This document shows, one piece after another, positions 35,261 to 47,700 of a stretch of 64,000 nt of DNA. Origin of the DNA: Prorocentrum cordatum (lineage: Eukaryota; Sar; Dinophyceae; Prorocentrales; Prorocentraceae); NCBI GenBank assembly GCA_963575745.1, contig CAUYUJ010014171.1, positions 1,652,005 through 1,716,004 on the forward strand, read 5' to 3'. Below the pieces are notes generated by a model. That model was not told the DNA's origin, made no database searches, and saw only the letters and a program-made list of their open reading frames with translations. Numbering within the stretch: position 1 is the first letter of the stretch; the number at the start of each line of letters is the position of its first letter. The translations under genes and the position numbers were made by a program.

Positions 35261-35942
35261 TTATATACCATTGCTCTCGGGGCGGGGTGGGAAAACTTGA
35301 GCCCACAAAGCTGCTTCGGCGGCGTCACGGGTGAGGGTGTCCGTGGGCACTCGACCAATCTTACTAATCTAATTCACATGGTTTATTGTTTTAAGTAAAG
35401 GGGGGTTATAGTGCTTACAGCGGGCGACCTATTATCTAGGGCCGTGTCCCCCCCAATGCTAATGGCATCGCCCCCCGCCCCCCGCCCCCCCCCCCATTGG
35501 ATGGGTACGCCCATGAGCCTCATGAGGGCCTCGAGAATGGGATCGCCCCCGCCCCCCCCCAACTGCTCTGTGCAGATGTTGGGGCGGCAATCTCGTTAAT
35601 GACACGAGGACGGCGGGAGACGCCCCGAACATGATGATACTGAGAGGAATAATACAAGCACCTTGCGAGGTGAGCACGATGAGGACAGGGGCGAGCATGA
35701 TAGCACCTGTAGCGTGGAGGGGGGAACGGGGGAATTACATGCGAGGAACGATCGTTGCGATGATGGTGATGATGGCGATGATGCTTGGATGGCCGCGCTC
35801 TCCCAAGGAGGGGCGGCGCAGTGTGGCGCTCGCCATGAAGATGAGGATGATGCAGATGCTGATGATGATGATGATGAGGCTGATGCTGATGCTGATGCTG
35901 ATGCTGATGCTGATGATGATGATGATGATGATGATTATGATT

Positions 35943-36014
<72 letters not shown>

Positions 36015-37055
36015 CTGCGGGGCATGATGGGGAACAGGGCAAACAGAAGTCCTTGCCGTCTGCGACTGCGTCGCTCCTCTGCTTCTCGTCGAACCTCTCG
36101 AGCAGATCGTGGCTGCTGCGCCCGCGTGAGCGCGTGAGGTCCTGGGGTCGGGGGGGGGGGCGCGAGGCCGCGGGCGAGAACGAGACAGGGAGGTGAAGGA
36201 GGACAGTACGCACATACGCCATGTATAACAACTACAACGATGAAACATATAGACTGGGCGGTGGTGGAGGACGGGGAGCAGGGGATACATCGCCGTTGCG
36301 CGAATTCCTGGAATTGTGTCGACTCGCCCACGAACACGGGCTCACGATTTGTTTGTCTATCCCCCGATTGCATACAATGCCCGCGAGGATGACCTCACAG
36401 CGACAGCGGCCCCGACGCCCAGAAGGCGCTGAACCCACCCGGACCCACCCACCACCCTGAACGCCTAACATATCAACCGTCTTTCGTGGTCACCCGGCGG
36501 AATTCCGCACTCCTGATGTGTTCTCATAGTCGGAGGCATTGGCTTAGCCTAGCGAATTACCATTCCCTTCCATAATTCACCTCCGTTAAAATAACGTATT
36601 GACGGGTACATGCTCTGGAGAGCGTCTCTTCCGAATTTCGAAGGAAACTCTTGGTGCGGCCGAGTAACTTGACGATGACGCTGCAGAACAGGTGGGTAAA
36701 GGAACAGAAGGAGGGGGAGAGAGCGGAGAAGGGTAAGAAAGAGTAACATGAGGATGCGGATGAATATACAAAGGAATACGGCGATGAAGGTGAGGAGGGA
36801 GAGGAGGACAGAACGGAGGAGGAAGAGGAAACCCATCGGGAGGAGCGGGGGCGAGAAAGGATGAGAAATGATTGAGGAAAACAAGGAGCCGTCACTCTCG
36901 CCCCAGCTGCGTACCGATCCTCCCTCCTCCACCTCTTTCTTTTTCTCCCCCTCCCGTCTGTTCCTCTCTCCTCCTTACTCCCTCTCCTTGCCCTCCTCCG
37001 TCTCCCCCTCTTCCGCTTCCTCTGCCTCTTCCTCCTCCTCTCCTCTTCCTCTTCC
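35261..37055. other. intergenic stretch with a GAT microsatellite
   Basis: 35850-36015 is a GAT/GATGCT microsatellite. The remainder is C-rich (35440-35560) or purine-rich (36700-36860) sequence without a supportable gene. 36940-37055 is a CTC-rich tract. Confidence 0.7.
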
Positions 37056-37059
37056 TCCG

Positions 37060-37081
37060 TCCGTAGCCATCTTGGCGCAAG
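37060..37081 (+). other. relic of the dinoflagellate spliced leader
   Basis: TCCGTAGCCATCTTGGCGCA followed by AG matches the 22-nt dinoflagellate leader (TCCGTAGCCATTTTGGCTCA followed by AG) at 20 of 22 positions. The bases after it do not form an immediate GT donor, so it looks like a leader copied back into the genome from a trans-spliced mRNA rather than a leader RNA gene. Confidence 0.7.
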
Positions 37082-37399
37082 TCGGCAGCGTTTCGCTCAG
37101 GACTTACAATTTGGCCCCGGGGGAGAAGCGGCCTCCGACAGCTCAGAGCTCGCACATGCGCCTGCCAAGGCAAAGGGTACCTTCACATTCTCTCACTGTA
37201 CTGAGGTGTTATACCTGTTCCCCCATCCGAACCCGAATCGTGCTGTTTTTTTTGTAACCGAACCGGCGCGAACCGGAACCGGAAACTACCAATCCCCTGA
37301 AGAAACCGAGCCAGCTTTCCGGCAAGTTGGTCAAGAAACGCTGGGCCAGCTTTTCGGGGGGAGGCTTCTTAATCATAAGCGGGACGGTAATTGGCCGAT

Positions 37400-39206
37400 A
37401 GCGCGGCACACACCGAGGCGACTAAGGATATCAACGCGGCGGAGGTCAGGGAGGCGCGCGCCAAGCTCAAGGAGCGGCCGCCCAGCATGCGGTGCAGGAG
37501 GCGCAGCAGGCCTTGACGCACGCGAAACAGGAGCTGCTCAAGATGGGCGGAGGCTCTCCTGCCACTAGAAGGGGAGCGAGGCGACACACACTTCAGCAGC
37601 TGCTGCTGGGGCAGCAGCGGACTTGTCGATCGAGCGCCTGGGCGAGCTATGGCAGGGCTTCGGAGCTGCAGAAGGCACGGCCAAGAGGACGCACGAGGTG
37701 CTGGAAGAAGGTCGCAATGACGAGAGGCCGCTCAGCGAGCAGAGGGTGCAGCGGGCGGAGGAGCCCCGACGTGCTGCAGGCGCTGAGGCGCCCGATGCGG
37801 CTCCAGAGGCAAACGGCCCAGGAACAGCTCCAGTGGCAGGTTGTCCTGGAGCCGGCAGCCGCGGCAGGTCATGGGTGGATGCCCGCAAAGCCCGGATGAC
37901 CCAAAGGTGCTTCGCGAGCTCCTCAGGCCAATCAACATCTGAGTGCCAGGCTGATAACAGCGGCTCCGAGAAGAGACGAAGCGTGCAGATGCATGGCTCG
38001 AGTTTCGCCAAGAAGGCTCGCCCCGCGCGCAGCGTCGCACGGTCCCTTGGCCAAGCTGAGGGAGTCGAAACCGACGCCGCTAGCGGAGGAGGCCATGGCG
38101 CCGTGTACTCAAGCACATCATCTAACTGGCTGGCTTCCAAATTTCCATGCACGTGCTGCAGCAACAATGTATCACGGGATCTGGGCTGGGGCAACAAATA
38201 CGGAGGAGGATGGCACTAGCGGAGGAGTCGCAGTTCTGGCTACATGCAGGTCACATTCGCCCCGCACTGTTTGAATGGCTTCTTATTCCAGCATGTACGG
38301 TGGCAGCGCACGTGCACGCGGCGGTGTGGGTTGATTTCGTCGTCGTCAGTAGATACCTTCAGGTTGAAAAGGTTGGGACCAACGAGCGTCGCCATTCTCG
38401 CGAATATCGCCTCGTCCTCGTACCTCAAGATGGTTCAGGAATTAGGATGGGAATGGCTGCTGGGTGCTTACTCTCATATGGAACCATATTGTTTGATGGC
38501 GTATGTTTCTTCCGTCGGAGGGGTGGTTTCGGCGCCGGCGTCAGCTGCATGTACTCAGAGCGTGCCAGGTACGACCATGATTTTTTATGCGATGAGTTTT
38601 AACCCAACGATCAGAGCAGACGTGGAACGGGTGCTTGAACAGACGCTGCTCCGCGCAAATCTGTGAGTATAAGCATTGCTGGCGTGAATACTGAGTTGTG
38701 GTCTTGAGGGTCGCGACGTCCGATATCAATTCCAAATTGCTAAAGCAGGATGCGCAAGGTTTCCCCGAATACGGCCATACTTGCATGACCGAGCCAGATT
38801 GGCCAAGAATGGGGAGGACCTGAGCGAGTTCTGGGGCATCTTCCTGCAAGACGCGGAGTGCGAACTGTTGGATAGGCACGACATCATGAGACCTGCACGA
38901 ACCAAGTTTGAAAGGCGGGCAGGAGCTCATGACGACTTGTGGAAGGGGAGAAACTGAAGGTGTGTCCGCAGGCAGCGCTTACCGCAACCAGCACGGAGTA
39001 CGGCGACCAGATGTGCCCGACACTTGCGCTTGGTGGACGCGGTCTTGCACAGTTACACCCCCAGGCTCGAGATGGACGACTGCGACCAGGACAGGAGGTT
39101 CAGGCGAGTGGCCAATCTGCTGCTGGAGGGTGGGCGCCTGTTCGCTCGCACCAACAGGCTGGATCAGATTCGCAATCATCTGGACAGCCTGACGAGGAGT
39201 TGTTGA
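37400..39206 (+). pseudogene. decayed coding sequence downstream of the spliced-leader relic
   Basis: Coding-like pieces appear in several frames: INAAEVREARAKLKE (about 37430), QALTHAKQELLKMGG (about 37505), DLSIERLGELWQGFG (about 37620), TSGGVAVLATC (about 38215), LGWEWLLGAYSHMEP (about 38440), EFWGIFLQDAECELLDRHD (about 38830) and RFRRVANLLLEGGRLFART (about 39100). The first pieces look like coiled coil. No single frame or simple set of introns joins them. A retro-copied, decayed gene is a natural reading given the relic 320 bases upstream, but more than one source is possible. Confidence 0.35.
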
Positions 39207-39239
39207 CAACCATCCTGTGGTATTGGGCCCTCGTTTTGA

Positions 39240-39765
39240 AGAGACAGTCCCCGCGTCCCTCTCCTCCTCCTCCTGCTCCTCCTCCTCCACCTCCTCCTGC
39301 TCCTCCCTCTCCTCCTCCCCCTCCGCCCTCCATCACCATCATCATGATCGTACCAGCGTCATCATCACTATCACCAGCACCAGCACCAGCACCATTATCA
39401 TCATCATCATCATCATCACCACCATCACCATCGTCATCAGTATCATCACCACCATCATCACCACATCACCATCACATCATCACCATCATTGCCAGTATCA
39501 TCATTACCATCATCAGCATCATCACCACATTTTCATCATCATCAACACTGCCACCATCAACATCAGCATCATCATCATCGCCATCATAATCATCATCACC
39601 ATCATCAGCATGATCAGCCTCATCATCATCATTACCATTACAATTACCATCACCATCGTCATCACCATCATCATCACCGTCATCAACACCAACACCGCCA
39701 CCATCATCATCACCATCACATCACCATCATCAACATCATCATCTCGCACCCTTCACACACACACA
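39240..39765. repeat. CTC tract and CAT/ATC microsatellite
   Basis: 39255-39330 is CTCC-rich; 39340-39755 is a drifting CAT/CAC microsatellite. Confidence 0.92.
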
Positions 39766-42110
39766 CCTCACACTTTTCGTGGACCCGTGGGAAGCTCCAC
39801 CGAAGGCCCCAGCGGCAAGGTCCGCCTGGCGTGCCCGCACCCGATTCGGCACACATCTCACACGTTTCGTGGCCACGTAGGGAGCTCCACCGAAGGCCCC
39901 AGCGGCAGGGTCCGCCTGGCGTGCCCGCACCCAATTCGTCACAACCCTCTCACGCTTAGCGGGGCCCACCGAAGGCCCCGACGGCATTGTGGGCGGGCCA
40001 TCCGGAATCTGCTCGGCCAACAGGGCACCTGTTCTAGTGTGGACCGTGCGCGCACGTGGGGAATTCAACATTGTCCACGCGAGGCGAGTCGTGCGGGTCA
40101 CCCGAAACCCGCTCGGCAACAGCTAAGAGATCACATCCGTTTCCTTGCCAACAGAACGACTTGTGTATCGTGGGCAATGCGGAACTCTCCACGCGGTCAC
40201 GCGCGCGCGCGCGTGTGTGTGGGGGGGGCCCTATAGTGTCCACGCTCGCCAAGTCGGGCAGGTCATACAAATCTCGCCGCAGGCACGCGCGCGCACGATT
40301 CGAGATTGTCCACGCTTGACAAGTCGGGTGGGCTACCCGGCACCCGCTCGGTCGCCACCAAAGATTCTATGCTGACGCTGGGCCTGCAAGGCGACTGTTC
40401 CAGTGCCGACAATGCAGAACTCTCGACGCGGGTGCGCGCGCGTGGGAGGAATCTTGCGTTGTCCGCAACGGACAAGTCGAGCAAGTCATTCAAAATCAAC
40501 TCGGCCACCGTTAAAGGTTAATTTCAGTTCCCAGGCGGGCAGGGCGACTTCTCAATTTTCTGTTGCGTACCCCCCGCGCGCACGTGTGCACGGCGAGTTC
40601 TGCATTTCCCCCACTGGACAAGCTGGGCGGGCCTCCATTCGAGACCCAATTTAATGTCCAAATCAGCAAAGCTAATTCAATTACAAGCGAAACAATATTC
40701 TCCATGCGGGCACCCGCGCGGTCCTGGAGAAGTCCGCCTTGCCTGCGTTGGACGCGTTGGGGCGGGTCACCCGGCATCCGCTCGGTTACCGTGATGGGTT
40801 CGCTTCAGCTCCCAAGCCAACAAGGCGACCTTTCAAAATCAAGGCGATGCAGCACTCCGCACGGGCACGCGCGCGCGCGGAGGGCCCTGCGTCGTCCACG
40901 CTAGGAAAACATCTGGTCGGCCATCGTGATGGGCTTGCCGCATCTTCCAAGCCAACAAAGCGACCTTTCCAATGATGTCTATACAGAACTCCCCGCGCGG
41001 GCACGCGCGCGCGTGGGAAGCCCCACATCGACAACGCTAGACGCTTCAGGCGGGTCACTCGACATCCACTCGGTCAGCGTTGCAAGCAGCTTCAATTTCT
41101 GTGCCAACAGATCGACGTTTTGACTGCTGGCAATGCAGAACTCCTCACGCGGGCGCGTGGAGGGTTGTTGATTGCCTACACTTGGACAGGACGGGCGGGT
41201 CACCCGATATCCGCTCGGTGACCTTGATGGGCTCACGCGCAGCGACTTCAGTATGTTGACAATGCAAACTGTTCGCGCTGGTACGCGCGCGGGCGTGGAG
41301 ACTTCTGTGTTGCCCGCGCTAGACAAGCGTTTCGTTTTAGCCCTAAGCCAACAGGACCATCTCCTAGCGGGGACAATGCAGGCACCTCTGCGAAAAAAAC
41401 ACACACGCGCGCGCGCGCTCATACAAAGTTCTACAGTTTTCAAACTAGACACGGCGGGCGGGCTAATCACCCCAAGGCTACTCGATCACGGTTGAAACGT
41501 CGCTCTGGCTGCCAAGCCAACAGAATGACTTCCTAACGGGGAAGGCGCATGATTCTCCGCGCGGGAACGCGCGCAAACTCCTGGACAGTTCTGCACTGTG
41601 CACACTGGACAGACTGAGCGGCGCACCCGAAGCACGGGCGCTCACCCCTAAAGGGGACGCTGTAGCCCCCCGGCTGACATTTCAACTTTCCTGTCGTGGA
41701 CACTACAAACCTTTGCGCGGGCACGGGTGCGCGCGAGTAGAGTTAATCATCGTCCACGCCAGACGAAATCCCACGACGTCCGCTGGGCCGCTGTAAACGA
41801 TTCACTTCGGTCCCCAGGCCACCAAGACAATGCTGGACAACTCTCCACGCCGCCACGCGCGCGTGGTGGGTTCTCGATTGTCCACACTGGACAAGTCCAG
41901 CGGGTCACATGGAGTCGTCTGGCCACCGTTAAGGACCCGCTGTCATCTCGCAGCCGACAGGGAGACTCCGATTGTGGACAAGGCAAAGCTCTCCACGCGG
42001 GCGCGTGCGTGCGCTCGGAGACCTCTGCATCGTCCATGCTAAGCCAGTCGGGCGGGTCGTTCGACGTCCGCTCGGTCACCGATGAGGGATCGCTCTAGTT
42101 CCATAATCGG
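39766..42110. repeat. 2.3-kb GC-rich degenerate satellite
   Basis: Copies of about 130-170 bp share, in order, an AACTCTCCACGCGGGCACGC block with CG runs, GTCCACGCTGGACAAGTC, GGCGGGTCACCCGG, a CGCTCGGTCACCG block and AAGCCAACAGGGCGAC. The last block is seen near 40151, 40545, 40813, 40951, 41105, 41347, 41517 and 41955 with drift. No coding frame is conserved. Confidence 0.75.
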
Positions 42111-42798
42111 CCGAGCCCGCTAGGCTGTGTGGATCCTGAAAACCATGGAATCGCTCCAAAAAGTGAAACGTGCCTCAAAATCAAAAGCCTCAAAAATCGC
42201 CCAGAAAACTATTCAAAATCGCACGCTTCAAGAATATGCAGGGGGATCCTGCGGGAGGTCATCAGTTCCTGAACTACGTCCGTGCACCAGGAGGGCCCCA
42301 AATGGGCCCACATGAGGAGGGGGGAGAAGGGGCGGAGGGCGACGGTGACGACGACGAGGACGGGGGTGGAGGACCTTTAACAGGACGGAGGGATACGGAC
42401 GTCCAGGCCGATGCTTCATGTCCTGGCGCCCTCGCGCCTCCCCGTGCCGACGCGGCGGCGACGCTGCAGACGAGCTGGATCCCGCTCGCCAGCGGGACTC
42501 CTCCAACCTCCTCCGTCCTCCTCTGTTTTACTCCTCCCTATGTCCTCCTCCGTCCTCCTCTGCCTTCCTCGTCGTTTTCCCCCTCCTTATCCCGCAGGGG
42601 CAGGCGCGATCTGGCGGCGGCGGCCGCCAACTGGCGGCGGCGGCGGCGGCGGCCGCCAACTGGACAAACAACGACTGAGACTGCGCCTCGGCGTCGTCCT
42701 CTTCCTCATCCTTCCCTCCTCATTCTCGTCCTCCTTATCCTCATCCTCCCCGTCCTCAGTGGGTCCGACGCCGACGGCACTCGGCCATGGGTGCATGC
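42111..42798. other. intergenic stretch after the HU-like gene's last exon
   Basis: GC-rich with CCTCCT and GGCGGC microsatellite pieces (42490-42660). No supportable gene. Confidence 0.5.
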
Positions 42799-43932
42799 CT
42801 ACTCCTCACTCGAGTCCAGCTCGTCTGAGTTCAGCGCCTCGTCGTCGACGCCGTCCTGCGCAGCAATCGGCTGGTTGGGCTCGTCGTCGTCGACGAGGCG
42901 CTTGATATCCTTGTGGGGCTTCGCGACCGTCACGAGGTGTTTGTCGCGGGCTGCGACGCGGAGCCGCCTGCCCCGAATCTGGGATTTCTTTCAGCTGGCA
43001 GGTAAACTCTTCCCGCCAGCGCAATGGGAAGGGATGGGAGGGAGGGCCCTAGTGGAAACGAATACGCGCAATGGGAAGAGATGGGAGGGAGGGTGGATGT
43101 CAGATTTGGGGCGGGCGCACCTAGCTTGCACCTCCCCCTCCCTCCTGACGAGGTGAAGGGGGGGCGGGGGGCGATGGGTTGGACGTGATAGGCGAGGTCA
43201 GGAAGAGGCAGGAGGCGAGGAGGTGAATGGTCTGAAGTGACGGGCGAGACAAGGGAGGGGCGAACGTCGAGGTTGGGAACATCAGAAGTTAAGACGAGGG
43301 CGAGAAGCGACGGGCGAGACTCGCGAGGTAAGGGGTGCGAGGCGAGCGGCGAGAAGTGCGAAGGTGAGAGGTGCGAATTGCGAGGTGAGGAGTGAGCGGT
43401 GAGAGATGAAACGTGAGGTGCGAGTGCAAACCCGAAACAACAACACCAACAACAACAAAAAAAAAAACAATGTCCACGACGATCTTGGACGGCGTCGGGT
43501 CGTGCTTCTTCGCCTTGATCGTGACGAGCCCTGGGATCTGCACCACCTTCCTCCTCTGGAGCTGGGCGATGCAGACAAAATTGAGCGCCGCCAGCACCCT
43601 CGATACGTCGCCGAACGAAACCTGGGACATTGAATGGATGCCCGTAGACCCCCGGCGCTCCAGTCGACTGGAAGGCGCCCCGCGAATCGGCGGGGGCGCC
43701 TTCCAGTCGACTGGAGTACCTCGGAGCCGAGGGTGATCTTTCAATCGTCCAGAACCTTCGGCTCTGGAAATCCGCGCATGTCCTTCGTCGCGTCGGAGAC
43801 GGCCATCTTCAGGTCGAAGGCCTTGAGCGCGCGCTTGGACGGCGGGTCGACCCTGTCGTTGCGGCCCCCGACAACGCCTCCGGCCTCCGCCTCGGGAAGA
43901 ACAGGCGCAGCTTCTTCTGCAGCGGCGGCCAT
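42799..43932 (-). CDS. HU/IHF-like DNA-binding protein, three exons, about 165 aa
   Basis: Exon 1 (43932-43756) starts MAAAAEEAAPVLPEAEAGG and ends RGFPEPK. Exon 2 (43621 to about 43481) gives VSFGDVSRVLAALNFV and KVVQIPGLVTIKAKK. Exon 3 (42978-42799) gives IRGRRLRVAARDKHLV and an acidic end, NSDELDSSEE. The helix-helix-PGLVTIK pattern followed by a basic strand is that of HU/IHF-type proteins, which bend or coat DNA. Dinoflagellates package chromatin with such bacterial-like proteins, so the function fits. Intron 1 (43622-43755) is GT-AG with AGGTT at both junctions; exon 2's donor is one of three phase-0 GT sites around 43480-43470. All exons join in frame. The acidic tail and long N-terminus exceed a bacterial HU (about 90 aa). 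Confidence 0.55.
43658..43716. repeat. perfect 24-bp-stem hairpin filling almost half of an intron
   Basis: 43658-43681 pairs without mismatch with 43693-43716 around an 11-nt loop. It lies inside intron 1 (134 bp) of the HU-like gene. Confidence 0.92.
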
Positions 43933-43984
43933 GGGACCACGCTGGGTGATCTGAAAAAGGGAGTGGGGCCAGAAAATCTCAGAG

Positions 43985-44260
43985 AGCGAAGGGCTGGATC
44001 CTTGCTGCTTGATCCTGGAGGCTCTGGAGGGGGAGGCCAGGGAGGCTCGATCCTGGAGTATCTGGATCCATGAGGCCTGAAATCCTGGATCCTTTCAGGC
44101 CTGAGATCCTGGAGGCTCTGGGTCCTGAGGGGCAGGGGGGGCCCTCTTGATCCTGGATGCTGTGGATCCTCAATGCTTGATCCTGGATGCTTGAACCTGG
44201 AGGCTCTAGATCCTGGAGATTGCTTGCTCCCTAATGCTGGATCCTGGAGGCTCTGGCTCC
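43985..44260. repeat. GATCCTGGAGGCTCTG minisatellite
   Basis: Units of GATCCTGGAGGCTCTG and shorter variants (GATCCTGGATGCT) repeat about a dozen times. 44261-44713 contains no supportable gene. Confidence 0.85.
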
Positions 44261-44713
44261 TTCACCCTTCCCCTCCGTTTTTCGTTTCCTCCTCCCCTCC
44301 CGCCCACCTCCAAGATTTCGCCTCCTCCGCTCTCCCATCTAGTATTTGCCACGAACTAGCCCCCCCCTCCTCGCTCTCTTCCTCTTTCCCCCCCCCTGAC
44401 TCGCACTGCCTCCGGGCGATTAGACCTCGCGCCCATGTGCGAGCGCACATGCACGCGCCATAGAAACGAAGCCCTCTACATACACAAACGTGAGGGGCGG
44501 ACGGCGGATTGACCACCTGAATGCATCCGCCGAAATTTCCACTGACCCTTTCCGCCGACCTGCTCGCCATCTTAGACTCAGAGCTGTGCGATGACACATG
44601 GGCTCATTGTGTTTTCCCAACCGTTTCTCTCCAAACTGTGTCGCGCCATCTCCAGGCGGCGCGCACCTAGGGAGGGCGGGCAGTCGCCGCCTCGCGCCTC
44701 TCCGCGAGGCGAC

Positions 44714-47700
44714 TCAAACAGCCTGCAACTTCAGGGCCGAGCGGTACTTCTCGATGATCGTCGCGTCCATCATGGCGGGCACGACCTTCCACTTGGCGAG
44801 CTCCTTCTGCGCCAGCACGCACTGGCCCCGCAGCCACACCTTGTCCTTGCCCTTGATGTTGATGAACGCCTGCATGAGCTGTATCTCGCAGGCGAGGCTG
44901 GCCGCACTCGTCATGGCGGACTTCGCGCTCTGCCTCAGCTCGGAGTCGCACTTGAGGCCCATCTCGTCGGCGTACTCCTGCATCGATACGTCCGCCTGCT
45001 GGAAGCGCGGGGGGGGGTGTATGGGGAGGGGGGGGGGGGGCACGAGGGATAATTGGCTGACTGGGGGGTGAGGGGGACTATATATGAGCGACAGCCCCCT
45101 AGAACTCTAGACGATAAGGAAGCAGGCGCAGCTGCATCTTTACTGGAAGCACTGCAACGCGGATCACCACTACTGCGAGCAATATTGCCACTACTACTGC
45201 TACTACGATGCATACTACTATGTCTACTACTACCACCATTAGTACAACCCTGCTGCTACTCCTACTACTACAACAACAACTACTGCTACTACTACGACTA
45301 CCACTACTACTACTACTACTACTGCTACTACTATTACTACTGCTACTACCGCTGCGACTATTACACTTCCCCCACGGACTACCCTGTCAGGAGATATGGA
45401 AGCACCCATATGCCATGGCATCAGCCATGGGACGACCCTGCCCGTGCACGGTCAGATTCGCGGACGGGCCTGGGGCCAGTTGATATATTCTCCAAGTGCT
45501 GGGCTAGATGGGCAACCCCATAGGGAAGCCCTTCTCGGGTAGCAGAAGAAGGACGAGAGCGGAGGTGTGAAGGAGGAGGAGGAGGAGGAGGGTAGAGGAT
45601 GAAGGAGAAGAAAACATTTCGGAATTGCCAGCCTGCTCGACCTGAATCACCTTCTCGATGATGATGTCCCCGTCGAAGGTCTCGATGTGCTCCTTCGCCA
45701 GGTCCTTGATCTCGTGCCACTCGGACGTTGACCTGGTAATCCAATGGCCCAGCTGAGCATTCTCCGTGCTGTGCTTCTTCGCGACATCAATGCTCTCCTT
45801 CAAAATTGACGCACGCTTCTCCAGGCACGACAAGGCCACGTCCATGTAGCGGCCCTTAGCATTTGCCAACACCTCATGGGCCGTGTCGGAAAAGTGCAAT
45901 GCCAAGCCTGGCTGGATCACGTCGGAGAGCGGTGCTTTCAACTGTTTGATGGTCTTGGCCAGCTCCTTCTTCACGTGCGCGGCCTGCCTCTCAGGGCCAT
46001 CTGCAGCAAGCTCGTCGTTGTTGCCGACCACCTTCGCATTCAGGGCAAGGTACGAGCGCCGCAACTTGAGCACTGCCCTCGCGGATGCAAGGAACGTGGC
46101 CACATCCTTCTTGACGTCCTTGGCGACGAACGTGGACACCACCTCCTCAAAGTCCAAGTTCGCATCGGGAGGCTCGCGATTCGACGCAGGCTGGAAGTCA
46201 TTCTTCACAAGTTGGGAGATGTGGGCAGCGAGCGTGGCCAGCATGTGGGCGTGGTCAGCTGGAGTCAACAAATCTGCATTCACACCGCCCGCCAGCTCCT
46301 TGAAGTCTTTGATGCTGATCTTTTCGTCGGCGTTGGCACGGGCGATGAACACCTTGATGTTGCCTATCTTGGCAACGGCAGCGACGTTGCCGATGATCCG
46401 GTTCAGGCTGTCAATGTCTCGCTTCAAGTTCTCGTAGGCTGGGCACTGCTCAGATCCAGCGACTGCCAACCTCCTGAAAGAGACCAACAACTCATTATCC
46501 TCCGTGGTGCTCGGCGCAACCGCAGCGGCCTCAGGGCCCGTGTCAGTCCACTTCCCAAGTGCCTTGTGCAACGTGTCCACCGTCACGCTCTCAAGCTCGT
46601 CAGCGGCGCCCTCCACCAAAGCGGTGCGCAAGTAGGGCAGGTCATCGAGAGACGATTTGATCAGGTCATGCAGCTCCTTCGTCGGGGTGGGCACCTCATG
46701 CGCGCGAAGGTCCGTCAACAGCTTCGTGATTTTCGGGGCGTGCATCTTCATTTGATCGTTCCTCCTCGTGGCAATCTGCAAACGCGCCTTCCACATGGTA
46801 TTCTCGTGCACGGCAGCCCCCACCATGATCATGAGGTTCTTCTTCTTTGTCGTCTTGTAGGCTGCCTCCTCCAAGGCCGCCACGTCATCGAAGACAGCTA
46901 CGTCAGTCTCGTGGGTGATGTTCTGGTCGCTGATGTACCTCAAGACTCTGATGACGCGAGTCGCATCTACCAACAGCTGAGCAGACGTATTCTCAATGAC
47001 TGCATCGTCTGGCAAATCCCAAGCCTTTGCTGCGACCAGCGCGAACTCGCTGATCAGCACCTCCTTGCTCTCCCCCGCCCCAATCCAAGCGACGATGCGC
47101 TCGCCGAAGACCATGCTGAGGAACGCATCATCCATGTCGGAGGCCACGTTGAAGCTGATATCTGCGAGAGCTGGCTTCTTCCACGAGAAGGGGCTGGCCT
47201 GCTCACTCTCGACAGTCCAGATCTGCGTCATGCGGAGAACCTTCTGGAGCTGGTGGTGGCTATGAGGTGACGTCGGGTCCTTCTCGAATGCTTCCCACAA
47301 TGGTTTGGCCGACCTGCGAAAGATCTCCATGTGGGTCACTGGTAGGAAGATCACGCCTGCCTTATCGAACTCCTGGCAGTACAACTCGAACTCGGAGTCG
47401 CTGAGCTTCTCCATGGCGCCTGGGACAAATTGCATTGCCTTATCGTAGAGCCCCATATGCGCACCCAGTCGATTCCGATCATCTCCTGGTGGAAGTTTGT
47501 TGTACAGTAGCCTCGCTTGGTTGTACTGGCTGCCGAGCTTGGAGCCCGCGGCCACTTGTCGAAGGGGCATCCGTATGATCCAATACTCAGGCGTGCCCTT
47601 CTCGATGCTCATGTCGATGTGCGTATCCTCGATACTGGGGGGCAGCTTCAACCCGAGCCCAGACGAACCTGACCTCTTGAACTCTGTCGATGAAGGGGTC

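Noticed and set aside
35520-36373. His-, Ile- or Asp-rich frames around 35850-36015
   Set aside because: Translations of a GAT microsatellite.
39217-40236. 339-aa frame rich in Ile/Thr/His
   Set aside because: Begins in a CAT microsatellite and runs into the GC-rich satellite; no independent coding signal.
45876-47270. 464-aa + strand frame
   Set aside because: It is the antisense of the large exon B, which has continuous protein-like sequence and in-frame joins to its neighbours.
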